Shown: piece by piece, positions 58,787 through 64,000 of the stretch
Layout: every line of letters starts with the position of its first letter
Numbering within the stretch: position 1 is the stretch's first letter
Source of the DNA: Prevotella sp.
GTDB taxonomy: Bacteria > Bacteroidota > Bacteroidia > Bacteroidales > Bacteroidaceae
Assembly (NCBI GenBank): GCA_024682415.1
Contig: JAIKZG010000042.1
Coordinates: forward strand, 1 to 64,000
DNA: 64,000 nt
Direction: 5' to 3'
Program-made: the position numbers and the translations under genes
Notes under the pieces: model-generated
What the model saw: only the letters and a program-made list of their open reading frames with translations
The model's database searches: none
Told to the model about the DNA's origin: nothing

Positions 58787-61144
58787 TTATTGTTTCTTGT
58801 TATGTAACGCAGCGTCCATGCTCTCAGCTGCTCGGCGACCGTCGCCCATGGCAAGAATCACTGTAGCTCCGCCCCTCACAATGTCGCCACCTGCATAGAT
58901 GTCGCTGCGATTGCTTTGCATATTTTCGTTTACCACGATAGTGTTCTTCTTGCCAAGTTCCAAGCCTTCAATCGACTTTGGCACAAGCGGATTAGGAGAA
59001 ACGCCTACTGCCACAATCACTTGGTCTACATCTAATGTGACTGTCGCGCCAGGAATAGGCTCCGGCTTGCGTCGTCCGCTTGCATCGGGTTCGCCCAACT
59101 GCATCTTCTGCAATACGGCAGCGCATACAGCACCATTTTCGTCGGCAAGATATTTTATAGGATTGTGGAGAGTAAGGAATTTGATACCTTCCTCCTTCGC
59201 GTGCTTCACCTCTTCAAGGCGTGCCGGCATTTCTGCTTCTGAACGACGATAAACCAATGTCACGTCAGCGCCCAGTCGTTTTGCCGTGCGGCATGAGTCC
59301 ATGGCTGTGTTTCCGCCTCCCACTACAAGCACTTTCTTGCCTATATTCATAGGAGTGTCTGATATTGGGTTGGCAGCGTCCATGAGGTTTACACGAGTGA
59401 GATATTCGTTGCTCGACATGATGTTGATAAAGTTTTCACCCTCAATATTCATGAAGTTAGGCAAACCTGCGCCCGAACCTACAAAGATACCTTTGAAGCC
59501 GTCTTCCTCCAATTCGTTTACGCTTATTGTCTTGCCCACAATACAGTCTGTCTGGAAATGAACTCCCATCTTTTTCAGGTTGTCAATCTCCACGTCTACA
59601 ATCTTGTTAGGCAGACGGAACTCTGGAATACCATATTTCAAGACACCACCTATCTCGTGGAGTGCTTCAAACACATGTACGTCATATCCTCGTTTTGCCA
59701 TATCGCCTGCGAAACTCAATCCTGATGGACCAGAGCCAACAACGGCAATCTTGATATTGTTGCTTGGAGCAATTTCTGGTAGTGAGATATTGCCGCTCTC
59801 GCGTTCAAAGTCGGCAGCGAAGCGTTCAAGATAGCCTATGGCTACAGGCTTTTCGCCCATCTTCAAGTGAATACATTTGCTTTCGCATTGCTTCTCCTGA
59901 GGGCAAACTCTACCGCAGACGGCAGGTAGGGCGGAGGTGTTCTTCAACACCTTAGCTGCCGCAAGGAATTGTCCGCGCTCTATATTCTTGATGAATGAAG
60001 GGATATTGATGTTTACTGGGCAACCCTCCACGCATCCCGCTTTTGCGCAGTCAAGACAGCGTTTTGCTTCGAGGAGTGCCATTTCCTTTGTCAGTCCCTT
60101 GTTTACTTCTTCCGTTCTCGTCGTCGCGCGATAGGTAGGGTCAAGTTCCGGCATAATCACACGCTCTATCTGTGTGCGCTCTTTGCCTTTCATGCTCTTT
60201 CTCAGCGCATCGCGCCAAGGAGCGTTTCTGTCGGTGAGCATTTCCATTGAGTCGTTGGTTGGCTCTACGTCCATGCTGATGCTACCAGTCTTAGCGTTGC
60301 TTATGCTTTCTTCCACATTAGCCATGTGCTCCTCGAAATGCTCCATTTCTTCCTGTTCTGCACGCTTGAATGTGCCCATGCGCTTAAACATCTCATCCCA
60401 GTCTACGAGCGCGCCGTCAAATTCAGGGCCGTCAATGCAGACGAATTTTGTCTTTCCCCCGATTGTCAGTCGGCAAGCGCCACACATTCCTGTGCCGTCT
60501 ACCATAATGGTATTTAGCGAAACATCTGTAGGAATGTTGTATTTCTGTGTGAGCAGACAGCAGAACTTCATCATTATAGGAGGACCTATCGCAAACACCT
60601 TGTCGATGTGCTCTTGGTTTATCAGCTTTTCAATGCCGATGGTTACTACGCCTTTCTCGCCATAGCTTCCGTCGTCGGTCATTATTATTGTCTCGTCAGA
60701 ATTTTCGCGCACTTCATCCTCAAGGATTATCAAGTCTTTTGAGCGACCTGCAATAACAGAAAGCACTCTGTTGCCAGCAGCTTTCAATGCCTTTATTATT
60801 GGCAGCATAGGAGCGACTCCCACACCACCTCCAGCGCAGACTACAGTGCCGAAATTCTCTATATGTGTAGGATTTCCCAATGGTCCGACCACATCTGTGA
60901 TATAATCGCCTACATTAAGTGAGCACAGCTTCACTGACGACAGACCCACTTTCTGCACTACGATAGTGATAGTTCCTTTTTCTATGTCGGCATCGGCAAT
61001 GGTCAAAGGCATTCTCTCGCCTTTCTTTCCGATACGTACGATAACAAAGTTTCCGGCTTTTCTACTCTTTGCAATCAGCGGAGCTTCAATTTCAAAGAGA
61101 TACACTTTCTCTGAAAACTGCTCCTTGCGAATAATCTTGTTCAT
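58787..61144 (-). CDS. Fused NfnA-NfnB/GltD-like NADPH oxidoreductase
   Basis: 785 residues. Residues 1-280 are a PyrK/NfnA-type subunit: ferredoxin-reductase-like FAD and NAD domains (GERMPLTIADAD, CAGGGVGVAPMLPIIKAL) with a 2Fe-2S ligand set (DGTGMCGACRLTIGGK...CIDGPEF). Residues about 320-785 are the GltD/NfnB type: cysteine clusters for 4Fe-4S (AKRCLDCAKAGCVEGCPVNI and CGRVCPQEKQCESKC), FAD motif VGSGPSGLSFAGDMAKRG, and NADPH motif VGGGNTAMDSCRTAKRLGA. The fused form is common in Bacteroidales; it could transhydrogenate between NADPH and NADH/ferredoxin, or supply glutamate synthase. gltB is not adjacent. Confidence 0.88.
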   Translation of the reverse strand: MNKIIRKEQFSEKVYLFEIEAPLIAKSRKAGNFVIVRIGKKGERMPLTIADADIEKGTITIVVQKVGLSSVKLCSLNVGDYITDVVGPLGNPTHIENFGTVVCAGGGVGVAPMLPIIKALKAAGNRVLSVIAGRSKDLIILEDEVRENSDETIIMTDDGSYGEKGVVTIGIEKLINQEHIDKVFAIGPPIMMKFCCLLTQKYNIPTDVSLNTIMVDGTGMCGACRLTIGGKTKFVCIDGPEFDGALVDWDEMFKRMGTFKRAEQEEMEHFEEHMANVEESISNAKTGSISMDVEPTNDSMEMLTDRNAPWRDALRKSMKGKERTQIERVIMPELDPTYRATTRTEEVNKGLTKEMALLEAKRCLDCAKAGCVEGCPVNINIPSFIKNIERGQFLAAAKVLKNTSALPAVCGRVCPQEKQCESKCIHLKMGEKPVAIGYLERFAADFERESGNISLPEIAPSNNIKIAVVGSGPSGLSFAGDMAKRGYDVHVFEALHEIGGVLKYGIPEFRLPNKIVDVEIDNLKKMGVHFQTDCIVGKTISVNELEEDGFKGIFVGSGAGLPNFMNIEGENFINIMSSNEYLTRVNLMDAANPISDTPMNIGKKVLVVGGGNTAMDSCRTAKRLGADVTLVYRRSEAEMPARLEEVKHAKEEGIKFLTLHNPIKYLADENGAVCAAVLQKMQLGEPDASGRRKPEPIPGATVTLDVDQVIVAVGVSPNPLVPKSIEGLELGKKNTIVVNENMQSNRSDIYAGGDIVRGGATVILAMGDGRRAAESMDAALHNKKQ

Positions 61145-61177
61145 AAAGCGTGTTATGGTTTAGGTTTTTTGTTTTAA

Positions 61178-61219
61178 ATTGGTAATTAATCCCTGTTTAG
61201 AAAAGGATTAATTACCAAT
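61178..61219. terminator. Perfect 15-bp inverted repeat between serS and the NfnAB gene
   Basis: ATTGGTAATTAATCC / GGATTAATTACCAAT around 12 bases, AT-rich and symmetric. Downstream on the minus strand comes TTTAAAAC. It may end serS or be an operator of the NfnAB gene. Confidence 0.55.
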
Positions 61220-61252
61220 GTTTTCATAAATGTTTTTTGTCTTTATCTGTAA

Positions 61253-61280
61253 GAGGATAATGAGCTTAATCATTATCCTC
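61253..61280. terminator. Hairpin just after serS
   Basis: GAGGATAATGA / TCATTATCCTC around GCTTAA, 37 bases after the serS stop; the minus-strand continuation (TTACAGATAAAG) is not T-rich. Probably part of a two-hairpin end with 61178-61219. Confidence 0.5.
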
Positions 61281-61316
61281 AGATATTTCATATAAAATAG
61301 AAATGAAAGGTCGGGA

Positions 61317-62645
61317 TTAGAATGTCTTTTCGTCGATCATTTCAAATCCGCAGTAAGGCACGAGAGCCTTTGGCACCTTAATGCCGTCTGGAGTCTGATT
61401 GTTTTCCAATATTGCCGCTACGATACGTGGCAAAGCCAATGCCGAGCCGTTAAGGGTGTGGCAAAGCTCAATCTTCTTTGTGTCTTGACGACGGAAACGG
61501 CAATGCAGACGATTAGCCTGATAGTTATCAAAGTTAGATACTGATGAAACTTCAAGCCAACGCTTCTGTGCCTCGCTGTAAACTTCAAAGTCGTAGCAGA
61601 TAGAAGAAGTGAAGCTCTGGTCGCCACCGCAAAGCAAAAGAATACGGTAAGGCAATTCCAATTTCTTCAACAATCCCTCTACATGGTCGAGCATTTCCTT
61701 GTGGCTCTCCTTTGAGTGCTCAGGAGTGTCGATGCGCACCAACTCAATCTTTGAGAACTCATGCAAACGATTCAATCCTCTTACGTCAGAACCATAGCTG
61801 CCAGCCTCTCTGCGGAAGCACTCTGTGTAGGCGCAGTTCTTGATAGGCAAATCGTTCTCGTTGAGAATCTCGTCGCGATATATATTTGTTACAGGCACTT
61901 CTGCCGTAGGGATGAGATAGAAATCATCCTGATTGCAGTGATACATTTGTCCCTCCTTATCAGGAAGCTGTCCTGTGCCATATCCGCTTGCCTCGTTTAC
62001 CACTGTAGGCGGAATAATCTCTGTGTATCCGCTCTTGCGTGCCTCGTCGAGGAAGAAGTTTATCAATGCGCGCTGCAAACGTGCGCCCTTGCCGATATAT
62101 ACAGGGAAACCTGCGCCTGTAATCTTCACACCGAGATCGAAGTCGATAAGGTTGTATTTCTTAGCGAGCTCCCAGTGAGGAAGTCTTGCTTCTGGTACGT
62201 CAGGATTTGTGTCCCAGTTGCCTACAGTGTCATTCTCATTGCATTCTCTGAGGCTGCTCTTTACCACCTTGTTGCTGTTGGCGTCAGAGCCTTCAGGAAC
62301 ATTGTCGTAAGGGATATTTGGAATAGTGTAGAGCAGTGAAGTCATATCGTTTTCAGCCTGCTGCATTTCCTCTTGCAGAGCTTTGTCGGCTTGTTTCAGT
62401 TCTGCTACCTTAGCTTTTATCTCGTTGGCTTCGTCTTTCTTTCCTTCTTTCATCAAGCCACCGATCTGCTTTGACAGCTGGTTGGCTTCCTGCTTAGTCT
62501 TGTCAAGTTTCTGCTGAGCGTTGCGGCGTGCTTTGTCAAGCTCCTGCACCTTCTTTATCGTTTCCTCAGCATTAGGGAAGCATTTTTTCTGCAAACCTTT
62601 GACAACACGGTCAGTTTCCTCATTAATGAGTTTAAGTGTAAGCAT
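61317..62645 (-). CDS. serS: Serine--tRNA ligase
   Basis: Class II synthetase, 442 residues (about 420-430 is usual). The N-terminal long coiled-coil arm (residues about 25-105, KARRNAQQKLDKTKQEANQLSKQIGGLMKEG, in part) touches the tRNA; catalytic motifs: motif 2 AYTECFRREAGSYG near 273, and motif 3 GSALALPRIVAAILENNQ near 405. Also GDQSFTSSICYDFEVYS near 345. Minus-strand -7 box TATTTTTG at 62696-62703. Convergent with nothing; NfnAB gene follows after two inverted repeats. Confidence 0.97.
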   Translation of the reverse strand: MLTLKLINEETDRVVKGLQKKCFPNAEETIKKVQELDKARRNAQQKLDKTKQEANQLSKQIGGLMKEGKKDEANEIKAKVAELKQADKALQEEMQQAENDMTSLLYTIPNIPYDNVPEGSDANSNKVVKSSLRECNENDTVGNWDTNPDVPEARLPHWELAKKYNLIDFDLGVKITGAGFPVYIGKGARLQRALINFFLDEARKSGYTEIIPPTVVNEASGYGTGQLPDKEGQMYHCNQDDFYLIPTAEVPVTNIYRDEILNENDLPIKNCAYTECFRREAGSYGSDVRGLNRLHEFSKIELVRIDTPEHSKESHKEMLDHVEGLLKKLELPYRILLLCGGDQSFTSSICYDFEVYSEAQKRWLEVSSVSNFDNYQANRLHCRFRRQDTKKIELCHTLNGSALALPRIVAAILENNQTPDGIKVPKALVPYCGFEMIDEKTF

Positions 62646-62738
62646 ATATCTTTTATTATTTTAAACTGTTTAATTCCTATTTTTCAAATGTAGGGCAAAA
62701 ATACGAAAAAAATGTCTATCGCAGTAATTTTTAAGTCA

Positions 62739-63593
62739 TTATTTTACCCTTATTATCCTGATGCCCACCTGCGACGGGTGCTTTTGCATATATGCGCGCA
62801 GCAACATCGGTTCTTCCACCACTTTTTTGTGTATCTGCGAAGCGTTAAGCATGTGCAGACCGTCTTTGTGCCATACGGCTATTCCTATATGGCTCGTGTC
62901 AAGTCCTTTTTTGCGTGTGATTATCGCTATTATGTCGCCGTCGTGAATGGCAGCGCGGCACGCTTTATTGTTGTTTATGGCGTTTTTAGGGATATATCTC
63001 TTCTGCTTTCCTGATATCTCTTTCTCCAGCTTGCCTATCTCCTTTATCCATTCCTTGTGCGCCATGAGCATGGGGTATAGCTGTGGGTGAGAGGTCATGT
63101 AGTCCACGTTGATGTCCTGTATCCGTGTAAACGGAGGATTAGGCGTCTGCACTTCCTCCACAAACCCCATCTGTGTGTTGTCTGTTATCCATACCGAGAA
63201 ATAATGCAGCCTATATGGATAGCCTATCTTTCCGCCTTTATATCTTATCTGTCTGAGATAATCGCAGTAGTCGCTGAATGTGCGCTTGCCGTGCTTCATA
63301 CATTCCGTCAGGGCTACGACGCTTTCCACATACGTTGTGCAGTCGAGCTGTCGCAAATTTACTATCAGCCATTCCTCTTTGTTCTCCTCCAGTGTCTTTG
63401 CCACGTAAGGAATATCTCTTAGTTCCCTGGCGAAGAAAATCATGTAGTTAGTGCCTTTCTTCTGCTTTCCAGCTTTTTGCAGCAGCTGCACCACCTTTAT
63501 GCTATCGGCGTGTGAATATTGAGTGCGTGCCATCATTGAGCGCATGCCTGCCATAAGGAGCAATGTTGCCAGCAATAGTATCTTGTTTCTCAT
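62739..63593 (-). CDS. DUF1460 (amidase-like) secreted protein
   Basis: 284 residues from 63593, giving signal peptide MRNKILLLATLLLMAG. Known family members in Bacteroides are papain-like N-acetylmuramoyl-L-alanine amidases acting on peptidoglycan fragments. Motifs: LRQLDCTTYVESVVALTE with the catalytic Cys near residue 81, GKIGYPYRLHYFSVWITDN (contains a conserved His), DGDIIAIITRKKGLDTSHIGIAVW with the catalytic His near 245, and GLHMLNASQIHKKVV. It overlaps no gene; the barrel gene follows on the same strand. Confidence 0.88.
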   Translation of the reverse strand: MRNKILLLATLLLMAGMRSMMARTQYSHADSIKVVQLLQKAGKQKKGTNYMIFFARELRDIPYVAKTLEENKEEWLIVNLRQLDCTTYVESVVALTECMKHGKRTFSDYCDYLRQIRYKGGKIGYPYRLHYFSVWITDNTQMGFVEEVQTPNPPFTRIQDINVDYMTSHPQLYPMLMAHKEWIKEIGKLEKEISGKQKRYIPKNAINNNKACRAAIHDGDIIAIITRKKGLDTSHIGIAVWHKDGLHMLNASQIHKKVVEEPMLLRAYMQKHPSQVGIRIIRVK

Positions 63594-63626
63594 AATGTGT
63601 TTGAATAAAACAAATATTTTCATTTC

Positions 63627-64000
63627 TTATTTTCTCCAAAAGTTCATTCCGATGTAAATCTTTAGATTGCCGAACATTGAGTTGGTGGAAAATTGCTGTT
63701 TATGATAATTATATGTGTGAATCACCGTGCTTGCGCCGGCAAACCATTTCGTGGTGTTCCACACAATAGCAAATCTTCCCACACCGTCTAAATTAAAGTT
63801 AGTCAGTCGGAAGTTTTTCAAGTCAAATCCGCTGTGCTCATTGTCAGCTGTAGCTCGTTTGTAGGCAAGCCCGAGTGAGAGCGATCCTGAGAAAAGCCAG
63901 TTCTTCGCAAACACCCAGTTGTAGCCGTAGCCACCTGTCAGCGAGAAATCAGTGTATTTCACCTTTCCTGAAACGATGTTGCTGTCTACCACCATGCTCT
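63627..64000 (-). CDS. Outer-membrane barrel protein, C-terminal part only
   Basis: At least 122 residues; the gene starts beyond the window. Alternating aromatic strands (YTDFSLTGGYGYNWVFAKNWLFSGSLSLGLAY, in part) and a C-terminal end (IYIGMNFWRK) fit a DUF4421-like small barrel protein. It lies 33 bp upstream of the DUF1460 gene on the same strand, so the two may be one transcript. Confidence 0.65.
   Translation of the reverse strand, partial: SMVVDSNIVSGKVKYTDFSLTGGYGYNWVFAKNWLFSGSLSLGLAYKRATADNEHSGFDLKNFRLTNFNLDGVGRFAIVWNTTKWFAGASTVIHTYNYHKQQFSTNSMFGNLKIYIGMNFWRK

Overview
The window comes from a Bacteroidota chromosome, most likely order Bacteroidales and plausibly Prevotellaceae. Many genes carry the Bacteroidota promoter pattern (a TTG/TTTG -33 element, 19-20 bases, then TAnnTTTG). 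Shine-Dalgarno sites are scarce. Gene content is typical of the group: TamB, OmpH/Skp lipoprotein, DUF4296 and DUF1460 proteins, a DUF4295 protein beside L28/L33, an alkaline-phosphatase-family lipid-free secreted enzyme, and a fused NfnAB-type oxidoreductase. The genus call is an inference from gene content only.

Layout. 1-4.1 kb: a secreted endonuclease I and a TonB-dependent receptor. 4.2-10.9 kb: a 40-bp tandem repeat array, an SFGG-rich exported protein, a histidine phosphatase, a DUF308 membrane protein, MscL, an acidic protein, an ECF sigma factor, ribulose-phosphate epimerase and another small acidic protein. 10.9-14.6 kb: a minus-strand operon (small membrane protein, OmpH lipoprotein, RfbC, UDP-glucose dehydrogenase, lipoprotein). 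14.7-21.0 kb: PepD, RluA-family synthase, a 50-residue membrane protein, PrmA, a second SFGG-tailed exported protein and a FadL-like porin.

21.0-27.6 kb is the accessory highlight: a complete diversity-generating retroelement (DGR). It has a surface lipoprotein with a fimbrillin-like body and a C-terminal variable region, an Avd accessory protein, a template repeat, a DGR reverse transcriptase and a small MutS-domain-I-like protein. Template and variable repeats differ at 12 of 127 positions, and all 12 are adenines in the template. The locus is preceded by 42-bp and 40-bp tandem arrays and a structured leader of about 680 nt, and near-identical 52-63-bp direct repeats flank it on both sides.

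27.6-46.1 kb: QueC, RadA, an orphan binding-protein-like lipoprotein, a TPR protein, an AraC regulator, a phosphatase, then the run ileS - dksA-like - lspA - DUF4296 - small protein - nadC - M23 peptidase - C69 dipeptidase. 46.2-47.4 kb: a 41-bp tandem array, a candidate small RNA on the minus strand and two inverted copies of the 40-bp repeat. 47.4-64 kb: HtrA protease, TamB, the tetR-fabG-rluA operon, initiator tRNA-Met, rpmB-rpmG-DUF4295, a PD40-type lipoprotein-like protein, NfnAB fusion, SerS, DUF1460 protein and the end of an outer-membrane barrel gene that runs off the window.

Three unrelated intergenic tandem arrays with near-equal periods (40, 41 and 42 bp), each with a hairpin core, are the main unexplained structure besides the DGR. 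Promoter, terminator and hairpin calls are by eye.
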